A program made the position numbers and the translations under genes. A stretch of 64,000 bases of DNA, taken from positions 3,072,501 through 3,136,500 of the forward strand of contig CANTUR010000383.1 in assembly GCA_947683625.1 (NCBI GenBank), read 5' to 3'. The notes below the pieces were generated by a model. The model was not told where the DNA came from. It saw nothing but the letters and a program-made list of their open reading frames with translations, and did not search any database. Every line of letters begins with the position of its first letter. Position 1 is the stretch's first letter. Shown piece after piece: positions 10,981-22,472 of this stretch. The DNA comes from Mallotus nudiflorus (taxonomy: Eukaryota; Streptophyta; Magnoliopsida; Malpighiales; Euphorbiaceae).

Positions 10981-12183
10981 TGATTATAGGATTATCATTT
11001 CTATTCGGTGCTATGGGTGGACTATTTGCTACTTTTGACTATGTTTTCTTTATTAGAAAACCCATACATAGCCCTGTAATATCAGAGTATGTGCTCACGC
11101 AGCATGTTTAAAATTATAGGGTACCCCTTCCATACTCAATCAAAAATCCTACAAATGACACAGACAATTGTTCTTACAGCATTAAGGGACAATGTAAAAC
11201 TGCCAAAACTATTATAGTAGGAAATAAATAAGACTCAGAAGAAACACCTCCTACCGGAAACCTAGACTTAATAAATTTAGACCTAATAAATTTAACCACT
11301 CTAATAGATTTAACTAAAACTAGGAGAAAACTATAACAATATTCTGAGCTAGATGACATTATCTCTAGACTTGAAAAACTTAAGACAATAGGTTAAAATT
11401 TTAAGACAAAAATAAAATCACTTGTAAATTAGACATAATCAATCCTAACTTAACAATTAAAGCAGGAAAGATTAAGTTTAACACATGGGAGATTGAAGAA
11501 TGCAAAATTTATATTAATCAACTCCTAGGACTTAACGTAATTTGAAAAAGCACCTTTAGACATAGATCTCATGCATTTATAGTTCAGAAAGAATCTGAAT
11601 TAAAAAGAGGACAATCTAGGATGGTTTTTAATTACAAAAGACTTAATGATAATACACACGAATATGGGTATAAAATACCTGACAAAGATATGCTCATCAA
11701 TAAAATACGAAATGCAAAAATCTTCAATAAGTTTGATTTAAAATCAGGCTTCTAGCATATTAAAATGCATAAAGACAGTATACCATGGATAAATTTTAGT
11801 TGTCCAGAAGGACACTTTGAATGGCTAGTAATGCCAATTGGACTAAAAAATGCACCACAAAATTTTCAAAGAAAAATGGATAATGCTTTTAGACATTGTG
11901 ATACTTGTGTGTACATTGATGACATTTTAATTTTCTCAAAAACTGAGAAAGAAAATGGTCTTAATAAAAGAAACATTGAATTTATTGGCTCAGAAACTGG
12001 CCAAGGAAAAATTAGACTACAACCTCATATTAGTAGGAAAATACTAGAATTTCCTGATAAGATAAAGGAATTAGAAAGACTTCAAGCATTTTTAGGACTC
12101 TTAAACTATGCAAGACCTTTTATTAAAAATTTATCTAAATTAACTAGTCCTCTGTATAATAAAACTTCTATCAAGGGATAAAG
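10981..12183 (+). pseudogene. Endogenous caulimovirid copy B: reverse transcriptase
   Basis: The N-terminal part carries the conserved RMVFNYKRLND-type motif (about 11620) and FDLKSGF (about 11735). A TAG in place of the following Trp codon interrupts it, and a 138-codon open stretch then runs 11765-12181. That stretch contains the YIDD catalytic box at 11912-11923. Compared with copy A, about 60 bp are missing just after the YIDD segment (near 11955), which removes roughly 20 residues. The product would be inactive. Confidence 0.85.
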
Positions 12184-12671
12184 ACATTTTAATAATGAAG
12201 ATATAAAAATTATATAATAAATTAAAAAGATAGTACAAAATCTTCCATTATTAACACTTCCACCTTCTACCGATTGTATGATTGTAGAAACAGACAGTTG
12301 TGAACTTGGATAGGGAGCAGTTCTGTATTCAAAAATAAATAAATTCTCCTAAAACTGATGAACAAATTTGTAGATATGCTTCAAGCATCTACAAAGAAAA
12401 AGGACTTACATCATTAGACTTTGAAATACTTGCAGTCATTAATGGAATTGAAAAATTCTATTTATATATATGTGAAAAACCCTTTACAATTGGGACTGAT
12501 TGTGAGGCTATTGTAAAATTTTACAATAAACAGATAGAACGAAAAATTAATTCCAATAGATGGTTAAATTTTGTGAATTTAATAACTAACAATGACATTA
12601 AACCCTCATTTGAACACATAGACGGTAAGAAGAATACTCTTGCAGACAACTTATCTAGACTAATCTTTTAA
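12184..12671 (+). pseudogene. Endogenous caulimovirid copy B: RNase H
   Basis: The segment encodes an RNase H type I domain start, ETDSCELG, at about 12288, followed by a TAG where a Trp is expected. Later parts include a catalytic-type TDCEA motif at about 12500 and a LADNLSR-type C-terminus. The polyprotein ends at TAA 12669-12671. RNase H removes the RNA template during reverse transcription. Extra stops and a frameshift near 12340 make it non-functional. Confidence 0.8.
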
Positions 12672-12672
12672 T

Positions 12673-13528
12673 ATGTCTAATGCAAGAAAAATAATTAACA
12701 GAGGAAGAAATCCTCAGGACTTCACAAAGACTTTGCTTGGTATAAAAACAAAGTTAAGACATCAGGGTGAAAACCCAAAGACTTTTCCACTTAGAAAAAG
12801 ACAAGCCCTCAAAAGAGGAGGATATGGCATCCCAGAAATCCATATCTAATATTAAGACTAATGTAACACTATCTACAATGAAGTTTGGATAGCAGGAGTT
12901 GCCTATCTTCAAAGACACTCATACTTTTAATTTTACAGGCAGAAAAGAGTTGGACGGACCACAATGTTGTATTATTGACAGCATTTGGAATCTTCCCACT
13001 AAAGAATGAGGATCTTCAAGGAAAATGGCTATAATTAACACATTGGTTAATTACTTCCAGATATCCATACCATCCTTAGGTAAAAAATACTCCTGTTATA
13101 TTTTGTTCAATGGACCTTACACCGGCCTATATGACAATTGGGCTGAGATATCCGAAAGGATTTAAGTCCATAAACAAATGGCTAAATTTAACAAAACTCT
13201 TAAGACACCCAACTTTAAAGGCTATTATAACTTTCAAAAAGCCCAATCAGCCGTAAAAGCCTATATCCTAAAAGACTCCAAATACTTTACTTCTCCTAAA
13301 CTCCTTAAAAGACTTTACATCCAAGAGCCCAACACATCCAGCCCATCCCAAACTAGACCAGGTACCTCTTATTCCACCGCACTAACTAAACATATTTTGC
13401 CCATAAATACATCCAATAAAGAAATTATAATTAAAGAGGCCTATAATGTTCCTTATTCACTAACCAAATGGATTGAAGACATCATGTCTACTTCATGGAC
13501 AAAATCACAATTCTACAAAAAATTTTAG
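12673..13528 (+). pseudogene. Endogenous caulimovirid copy B: transactivator/viroplasmin-like ORF (broken)
   Basis: An ATG at 12673 follows the polyprotein stop by one base (TAATATG). That arrangement suits the coupled or reinitiating translation known for this family. The frame is interrupted by stops, one of which replaces a Trp codon. At about 13090-13270 the sequence CYILFNGPYTGLYDNW followed by a FKGYYNFQKAQ-like stretch resembles the caulimovirus ORF VI / RNase H N-terminal fold (Cauli_VI), the core of the translational transactivator. The last 116 codons (13178-13528) are open. Assignment is by motif and position. Confidence 0.6.
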
Positions 13529-14490
13529 ACTTATGCCATAATGACCAATTTCAAAATTCCAATGCTTTAGAAGATGGAATTTTTTATTGTTATATTTTTC
13601 ATTGTGACAGTAGATTTCCTTGTAGAAACTCACACCACTCTTATAGAAAGACATCCAACTGCCACTGCCAATTAGTCTACCCATTCAGATAATGTGGAAT
13701 ACTACTTGATAAGTTCTCATTTAGTAGAAAGTATAAAAACATTGAAATAATTCCTTTACAATTCTAGCAACACATACTTCTCATAGACCTATGGGTTCAT
13801 AATCTAACTAATATTTCAAACATTCTAGAAATTTTGGAAATTCCTTTACTTGAAGTTGCTTCACATGGTGCTGTCCAAATAAAAATCACAGCAGTACCAT
13901 CAAAAGACATAAAAGGATAAATTAAACCATGGTATTCCATATCCTTCATTATACTCACAGACATCCAAAATATATAAGCACTCTAAATAAACACATGTAT
14001 TTAGACTCTTCATGGACCTTACTTAAAGACTTATAGCCCAAAGCCTTAACACATTGAAAGGCTAGAATAACAACTTATAACTTCTTCTTCAATAATAAAT
14101 CCCTAGAAACACAAAATTATGATCTATTTGATGGGACTCATTTTGAAAAAGTTTACATCATAAAAGGAATTCTTGAATCAAGTTCCATAAACTTTTATTT
14201 AAAAAGAACCGCAGAATTCATAACACTTGTTAAAGTTTATGATTCACTCTTCAAAAAAGAACAAAAGCTTAAAAACAAAGACTCTGGTGAAAGTGATCAA
14301 TCATCTGTGGACAGCGGAAGACAAATGGTGGACCCCTCCACTATTCTTGACACTAAATAGTAAGAAAAGACACTATGATAATCCAACCCATATGAAGACT
14401 TGGTACTTTATGCTTATCTCTAAAGCATCTCCAGACTGTAATTTTACTTTTCTCTATTTGCCCTTCTACTCAGGGGCATTTATTGTAATC
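13529..14490 (+). pseudogene. Decayed remainder of viral 3' ORF and intergenic region
   Basis: The region is AT-rich with only short open stretches (13495-13692, 14227-14496) that show no family. It lies between the transactivator-like part and the TATA box, so it is probably the rest of that ORF followed by the viral intergenic/promoter region. Confidence 0.5.
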
Positions 14491-14508
14491 TTTTAACTTT
14501 TCCTCGCC

Positions 14509-14516
14509 TATATAAG
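14509..14516 (+). promoter_or_regulatory. TATA box of caulimovirid pregenomic-RNA-type promoter
   Basis: TATATAAG sits in a compact GC-richer setting (CTCGCC upstream, AGGCC downstream) after a long AT-rich stretch. It lies downstream of the last viral ORF, where caulimovirids keep their full-length RNA promoter. The preceding 250 bp carry purine-rich blocks typical of such enhancers. Activity is unknown. Confidence 0.6.
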
Positions 14517-14559
14517 AGGCCATTCTCTTAGTTTTAGAAGCAAGCTCTTCCACAGCTAT

Positions 14560-14776
14560 TCTCACTAGCAGAAGGAAGAAATATATATATTAAATATTGA
14601 GTCCTAAAGTTATTAAATCAAAAATTTGAAGTGCCCACCTTTATATTTAGTATTCACTTGAAAAGTCAATATGTCAAACTATTAAAAATTTTATTTTTTT
14701 ATTAAAAATAAAGTATTTTTAATATCTATTTGGTATTATTTTTTAACTAAAAGACTATTTAGCTGCATGCAATCCT
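14560..14776. other. AT-rich junction between viral copy B and F-box block
   Basis: No gene is seen. The viral match fades after the TATA region, and sequence shared with 23968 onward (F-box paralogue flank) begins at about 14770. Confidence 0.4.
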
Positions 14777-14886
14777 ATTATAATGCTAGGTGGTGTTCTA
14801 ATCATACACATTTTTCTAAAAATAACAACTCAAATCTAATTCAAAGTGAAGAAAACACTACCATTGGGTTTTAACACAAAAGCAGT

Positions 14887-17800
14887 TGTAATATCCTGTA
14901 TTTTTAAAATATTTTAATACTGCATCGGGATATGCAGTGTTAATAATTTTTGTATATATTTATGATATTTCATGAGTTGTTATTTAATTAAAATTTATTT
15001 TTATTTATTTTATGTTATTTTAAGCACTTTACGTAAAAAAATTTCGGGACTTGCATTTTCGAAAAAATTGACTCGTAAATTATTTATTATTAATTATTTT
15101 AAATCGATTTCCGGACTTGCATGAGCTCATATGTATTTTTAAAGTACCAAAATATTGTATATATGTGTATTTATTTAATTAACTAGGGTTTAATTAATTA
15201 CCCTAATATTTATTTTATTTTATTTTATTATTTATTAATTAGTTTTAATATTATTTAATTAATTGTTTTTAGTGTATAAATTATTTAATATACTAAATTA
15301 TATGTGTGTGGTGTATATTTAATGTGTGTGAGTTTATATTATTTTAATATATAGTGTAAAAGTATATATATATATACATATACATATAATATTTAAACAA
15401 AAAATAAAGTTTGAGTTATTTACGGTTGTGTCATCGCCTACTTCTCCTTCTTCCCCGATCACCTCCTCGCCGTTCCACCGTCTGCCATCCCGTTTTCTCA
15501 CCGTCAGTGTGCCTCCCGGTGTGCCAGCTCCTTCCCCAACCTTCCCTACCGCCAGCAGCTCCCTATTCCGCCGTGGTTTGGCCGGAATAAGCTCGGGAAG
15601 CCAAAACTTGAGCCACCGTCATTCACGGCGTTTCCAGCCACCATTTTCGACACCACTGGTCTCTTTCTTCTCCTTGAGCTCCGGTGAGTGTGATTCCAAG
15701 CTTTGTTTCACTTAAAATGGTCTAGATTTGCTTAGGTTTTGATTTTTGCAATTCGGCCATTTTAGGGTTCTTGATTTTTTTGAACTTTGAATTGATTGAT
15801 TCATGAAAAATTCCTTCACAAAAGTTGTTCCCTTTAGCTTAATCTTCATGTGTGAATTTTTGTAGAATTTTTTTGGAAATTATTTTGATTTTTGGGTATT
15901 TTTGAATATTTTATTATTATTTTCTAATTTTCAAAAATTAATTAATTAAATTATGAAATTGTGTTTTATGATAAATATAGGTGTTGAAATGAATTATAGA
16001 AATTTATTTGGAATTTTTATGAATTTCTATGTATTTATTTTGAATTTAATTAGTTTATGTAATTTTTGAAAAATAGGGTTAATTATATGTTTAATTAAAA
16101 TTAATTATTTAATTGAGTTTAATTATTGATATTATTGATATATATGTTGAGAAAATTAATTTTTAGCAATTATATTATTTTTGGTGAATTTTTGGAGTAA
16201 TTTTAGTATATTTATATATATAGGGGTATTTTGGTAATTTTACCCTAAATTGGCTAAAAATGTAATTAAATTGGTTTTAATAGTTATTTAGGGTATAAAA
16301 ATGATTTCTATAAATTAATTAGTATTTTTAACTAATTAAAACTACTTTTCGTAAATTATTTTCAATTATATATATAATATACGATTTTTCTAAATAAATG
16401 AGTTTTTATCGGTTCTTACAGTGTTTTAGGGTTAATTATGTAATTTCTACTTATAAAATGTATTTTTATGATATAAGGGTATTTTCGGTAATTCTGTATT
16501 ATTTTGTGAATTGTGGACCTCGGTCGGTAAACTGTAGTTTGGAGTCCGACCGAGGGGTTGTGATTGTAATTCTGTGTCTATTTTTCGAAGTGTGTTTCTT
16601 TGCAGGGCCGGCTCTACTCTTTGACTAGAGAGATGTCCATTTTACTGGGGAGGTTTTGCCAGATTTTCAGTAGAATTCTCGTAAAATGTGATGTTCGATC
16701 GAACCCTAATTTTGATTCTGTGTCTAATATTCTAGATCGGATTTCTAGGATTTTCTGTTAGGTTTATTTTGATGTTTGTTATTTTATTTGTTTAGTTGCG
16801 TTGAGATCGAGGCCTAGTGGACCAGACCCATTGGACCCATCTCGAGGAACGCACTAAGTGTGAGTTACTATTTTATATATATATGCTTTAGGGTACATGA
16901 TTTAGAAATATATGTTTTATTTTGATTAATTATGCATAAATAATTCAATTAGTATTTAAGTTTATTTTTAGTTTATTTTGGTTTATCTTTAGTTTATTTT
17001 CGGTATATTTTCAATTATATGCATGCTTTATTAAACATTCATATTTAAAATGTTTTTAAATATATATTTAGTTTATTTTACAATTATATTGGATTTATTT
17101 GACGTATATATACTCGAAATATACCCGGTTTACTTTTGGTATATTTCTAGTATATATATGGTTTATGTTGCTGTTTTATTTAATTCATGCATCATTTACT
17201 TTTATGAATGTATGCTTTATATTTCAATGAAGGATATCAATAGAACATGCTACCTAGTGGGCAGCACTAGGACCGAGTACATACTGGTACGGTGATAGCA
17301 TTTAGGCTTCGTTACTAACCATTTGTGGATATTGATTGGATATGATTATTTGATGTATGAGATATGGTTTGGAGGTGTGATTACTGGAGCTCGGTTGACC
17401 AAGTGTCTCGGGGCCAATCACACTAACAGTCAGACTGCTAGAGCTCGGTTGACTTAGTGTCTCGGGGTCAGTCTACTGTCTAAATGGAATAAGTGAATAT
17501 ATTTAGAATAAGTGAGCCTGTATGGCTAGAGTGTTGTCTAACACTGTTTGAGGTTGCGATTTTCTAGGGTTCTATTTGATCCTTCATAAACTGTGATTTT
17601 CAATAAAAATATATAAAATAATTTTATTGCATCTGCATGTATTTGCTTGTATAAATATACTTATTAGATATATATACTTTTGACTGTGTGCATTGTCATT
17701 TAGTATGCATGTATATATATTATAGTAATTCACTCAATGAGGTCTAACTCCCCTCCATTGACTATTTTTCAGGAGAGTCATCGTCTTCAGACCTCAGTAG

Positions 17801-18191
17801 CAGGCCTATATGTCGGATTTCTTTTGCCCCGGCTTCTTTATGTAAACTGCTCGCTTGAGTTTTATTTTTATAATCTAGACACTGCAGTAGTTGTAAATAA
17901 ATTGTGGGTTTTATGTATTATATTTGTGTGAGTTATGTATTTTAAGAATTTGAACTGAAACTTGTATCAAAGGATTTATTTATATATGAGATGAGAATTC
18001 GATTTAATTTCGTTTAACGGAAATATTATTTTGATATTTATGATTTTATTCCACTGCATAATATTTTATTTAATTGTGTTATTATTATTACTATGGCATG
18101 TTTATTTTATTTTAGGCTTGCTACGGGTTTCGAATTCGAAAGAATTCCTGTTCCCTAGCGCCGGTCATGGCCCCTGTTTTGGGTCGTGACA
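14887..18191 (+). mobile_element. Solo LTR #2 (3305 bp)
   Basis: Starts TGTAATATCCTG and ends GGTCGTGACA. The flanks GCAGT (14882-14886) and ACAAT (18192-18196) are a decayed 5-bp target duplication; the paralogous empty site at 24094-24098 reads ACAAT. It shares all internal landmarks with LTR #1: the C/T-rich block with splice-donor-like end at about 15430-15690, a perfect CCTCGGTCGG/CCGACCGAGG stem at about 16518-16555, and the repeated GAGCTCGGTTGAC motif at about 17387 and 17441. Together with LTR #3 in opposite orientation 515 bp away it forms a large inverted repeat. Confidence 0.87.
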
Positions 18192-18706
18192 ACAATAGCT
18201 CTAAAATAAATAAAAATATCTTCCCCACAAATGCATGGTTAACTGTCTGATTTAATATCTTCAGTCTCCCACCATTCTTCTTAAACTATCTAACTGCATT
18301 CTAGAATAATTAATTCACAAATTAGTAATTTATGGAAAATAAACAAAGTATATTTAAAGATTAATTATAAAATTCACCCATATCTAAAATTTCAGGATCA
18401 TTCTTGCCAGTAGTCAGAAATACATTAGTGTGACGAGAGACCAATTGGGCTACTATTGCATCTTCAGTACCACATATACGCTATTGCATCTTCAATACCA
18501 CATATACGCAAGGTAGACATTATCTAGAGATAGGATCCTAGAACCATAACAATAAAATGAAACTAAAGACAAAAAAAAATGTCATTAAATGAACCAAAAA
18601 AATATATTAAAGAAAAAATCTCAAAAAAAGTCAGCAAATGGCATAGTTAATGGCCAATTAACTGTGTCATTAACATTTTTTCCTAATGCATAAAACATAA
18701 AACGAT
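18192..18706 (-). pseudogene. 3' part of F-box-associated relic FB1 and its flank, trapped between two LTRs
   Basis: The segment matches 24094-24578 beside FB2. At 18600-18706 it encodes the GKYVNG..VNWPL-like end of the FBA fragment. At about 18380-18540 there is an exon-like stretch on the minus strand ending in GTGAGT, whose reading (QLVSRHTNVFLTTGKND) I cannot assign. That stretch carries a 28-bp tandem duplication at 18453-18508 which shifts its frame. Both ends are LTR insertion points. Confidence 0.6.
18453..18508. repeat. 28-bp tandem duplication
   Basis: CTATTGCATCTTC plus 15 bp occurs twice head to tail (18453-18480, 18481-18508) with one difference. The paralogous sequence near 24355 has one unit, so the duplication arose in this copy. 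Confidence 0.9.
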
Positions 18707-21700
18707 TGTCACGACCCAAAACAGGGGCCATAACCGGTGCTAGGGAACGGGAATTCTTTCGAATTCAGAACCCGTAGCAAGCCTAAAAATAAAATAAAAT
18801 ATACAATAGTAATAGTACAATATCAAATTTGCAGCGGAAATAAAAATCGTAAATGTAATAATAACATTCTCATCAACTGGATTTAATTTAAATCTCAACT
18901 CATCGCATATATATATAAAATCTTTAATACAAATCCAGTTTCAATATAATACATCTCTTTAAAATAAAACACATGAAATCCAATACTTTAATTCACAACT
19001 ACTGCAGTATCTAGATTATAAAATAAGACTCAAGTAAATGATTTACACAAAGAAGTCAGGGCGAAAGAAATCCGGCGTATCGACCTGCTACTGAGGTCTG
19101 AAGAAGTTGACTCTCCTGAAAAATAGTCAACGGAGGGGAGTCAGACCTCACTGAGTGAATTACTATAATATATATACATACACACTAAATGATAATGCAT
19201 ACAGTCAACAGTATATATATAATATGTATATATACAGGCAATTACACACAGATGCAATAAAATCATTTTATATATTTTCATTAAAAATCATCTTTTATGA
19301 AGGATCACATAGAACCCTAGAATATCACAACCTCAGAAAATAATGTTAAACAACACTCTAGCCATACAGGCTCACTTATTCCAAATATATCCACTTAATC
19401 CATTTAGACAGTAGACTGGCCCCGAGACACTAAGTCAACCGAGCTCCAACAGTCTGACTGCCAGTGTGATTGGCCCCGAGACACTTGGTCAACCGAGCTC
19501 CAGCAATCACACCTCCAAACCATATCTCACACATATCAATAATCATATCAAATCAATATCCACAAATAGTTAGTAATATAGCCTAAAGCTATAGGCGTAC
19601 CGGTACGTACTCGGTCCTAGTGCTGCCCACTAGGTAGCACGTTCTATTGATATCCTTCATCATTAATAATGTAAAACATTCATTCACAAAAATAAATGAT
19701 GCATGAATATAAATGAAATAACAATATAACCCATATATATACCAGAAATATACCAAAAGTAAATCAGGTATATTTCGAGTATATATACGTCAAATAAATC
19801 CAGTCAAATTATAAATTAAACTAAAAATATATTTAAAATTATTTTTAAATATAATTTATTAACAAAACATGTATATAATTTATTATATACCAAAAATAAA
19901 CCAAAAATATAACTTAAGAAATAATCAAATTGTTTATGCATATTTAATCAACACTAAACATGTATTTCTAAATCATGCATCCTAAGCATATATATATAGT
20001 ATAGTAACTCACCTAATGCGCTCCATGAGACGGGTCCAACGGGCCTGGTCCACTAGCCCTCGGTCTCAGCGCAACTAAACAAGCAATAAACAATAGACAT
20101 CAGAATAAACCTAACAGAAATCCTAGAATTCAATCTAGAGTATTTAAATACGAAAATAGAATTAGGGTTCGACTGGACATCACGTTTTACGAGAATTCTA
20201 TTGAAAATCCGGCAGAACCTCCCCTGTAAAATAGAAATCTGTCTACTCAAAAGAATAGAGCCGACCCTGCAAGGAAATATACTTCGAAAAACTACACAAA
20301 GCACAATCAAAATCCCACGGTCGGACTCCAAACTACAATCCACCGACCGGGATCCACAACCACAGAATAATTCAAAAAATACCAAAATATCCTTAAAACC
20401 TAAAAATACATTTTATAGGTAGAAATTACATAATTAACCTTTAAACACATTAAAAACCGATAAAAACTTGTTTTATTAGTAAAACCGTATATTATATATA
20501 TAATTGAAAATAATTCACCAAAAATAGTTTTAATTAGTTAAAAATACCAAATAATTTATAGAAATCATTTTTATACCTTAAATAACTATTAAAACCAATT
20601 AAATTACATTTTTAGACAATTTAGGGTAAAATTACCAAAATACCCCTATATATATAAATATACTAAAATTACTTCAAAAATTCACCAAAAATTATACAAT
20701 TATACAAAATTAATTTTATCAACATATTTATCAATAATATTAATAATTAAACTCAATTAAACAATTAAATTCAAATAAAAACACAATTAACCCTAATTTC
20801 TCAAAATCACATAAACTTCAATAATTCAAAATAAATACTTAGAAATTCATAAAAATTCCAAATAAATTCCTATAATTCATTTAAACACTTAATTTAACCA
20901 TAAACTCCAATTTCATAATTTAAATAATTAATTTCCGAAAATTAGAAAATAATATTAAATATTCAAAAATACCCAAAAATCCAAAAAATCTCCAAAAATT
21001 CCACAAAAATTCATACATGTAGATTAAGCTACTAGGAACAACATTTGTGAAGGGAGTTTCCATGAATCAATCAATTCGAAGCTCAAAAAAATCAAAAACC
21101 CTAATGTGGCCGAATTCGAAAAATTGAAACCTAAGCAAATCTAAACCATTTTAGCTCAAACCAAAGCTAGAATCACACTCATCGGAGCTTAAGGAGAAGA
21201 AAGAGACTGGCGGTGTCGAAAATGGTGGCCGGAATCGGAAGAAACAGCGAGGAGAAGATTTCGGCCAAAAATGAAAAACTAGCTCGCCGGCGCCGGAGAA
21301 GGAAGCTACTGGCGGCGGGGGACGACTGGGAACGACGGTGGCAAGCTGGGAGGCACACCGTCGGTAGGTGATCGGCGTGATAGACGGTGGTGAGGGGTGG
21401 TCGGGCACTCGGGAGGGAAAGGAAGAAGAAGAAGAAAAGAAAAAGAAAGAAAAAAGAAAAAGAAAAAAAAAGAAAAATAAATAATAATAAAAAAATAATT
21501 TTAATAAAATATTTAGAAAAATTTACATCCACACACTTAATATTTTAATAATTTAATAATAAATAAAATAATTAAATAACAATAAATTAATAAATAAATA
21601 ATAAAATATTAGGGTAATATATTAAACCCTAATTAAATAAATATACACACACATAGGCTTTATTTAGTAATTTAAAAATACGCATGAGTTCATGCAAGTC

Positions 21701-21928
21701 CGAAAATATATTTAAAATAATTAATAATAAATTATTTACGTGAAAATTTTTCCGAAAATGCAAGTCCCAGAAAAATTTTACGTAAAACACTGTAAATAAT
21801 ACACAATATTAAAAATAGGTTTTAAATACATATCAACTCATGAAAATATCGTAATATATACACAAAAATTATTAACATTGTATATCCCGGTACAGTGTAA
21901 AAATATTTTAAAAACATGGGATATTACA
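18707..21928 (-). mobile_element. Solo LTR #3 (3222 bp), inserted in F-box relic FB1
   Basis: Read on the plus strand it starts TGTCACGACCC and ends GGGATATTACA, so it is the reverse orientation of LTR #1. A perfect target duplication ACGAT lies at 18702-18706 and 21929-21933. The paralogues FB2 and FB3 keep the empty site as ACCAT (24574-24578, 25645-25649). It carries a long purine tract (polypyrimidine in element orientation) at about 21415-21480, shared with LTR #5 but not with #1 or #2, so #3 and #5 look like one subfamily. Confidence 0.9.
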
Positions 21929-21933
21929 ACGAT

Positions 21934-22330
21934 TCCCAAAACCTGCAATGGACCAAGATCAGAGTTAACATATACATCCCTAAAGCAAAATACAACAGCA
22001 ACTTGTAATCATCTATTTCTTTTTCATATAACCAAATCCAAAAATAGTACAGATACCTAACTCCTTTTTAAATTTTAGAGGAGGCAATTTATGAAATACC
22101 CTTGAAAAGGGATTGAATATAATCACAGAATCTTCCTTGGTAGCCACTTACAATAATCCATTGCAAGAACCAACAACTGAGCCATTATAAAGCTTTTCCA
22201 TTAATAAGAAGAGGTCAGCGGTTGGAATGTTATCAAAAAGCGACTACAGTGACCAAGATTCAAACAATCTTGGTAGTGCTTCAATATTAGGAATACTTTT
22301 TTTGACATTGATTGAGATTTGACAAAGATT
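21934..22330 (-). pseudogene. F-box-associated (FBA) gene relic FB1, 5' part
   Basis: On the minus strand it encodes the same segment as FB2: a PRLFESW-like start, then FDNIPTAD, a GSCNGLL motif and a NPF/THxLPP-type stretch, which are hallmarks of plant F-box-associated domains. Several stops and shifts are present. Its continuation lies at 18600-18706, beyond LTR #3. The F-box motif itself is not seen. Confidence 0.7.
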
Positions 22331-22349
22331 TAATATATGAAATGTGGGA

Positions 22350-22436
22350 TATGATGAAATATTTTTAAAAATTGAATAGTATTGGAAAATATATATATTA
22401 GTGTTTTAATTAAAAAATAATATTAAAAAGCTAAAA

Positions 22437-22472
<36 letters not shown>

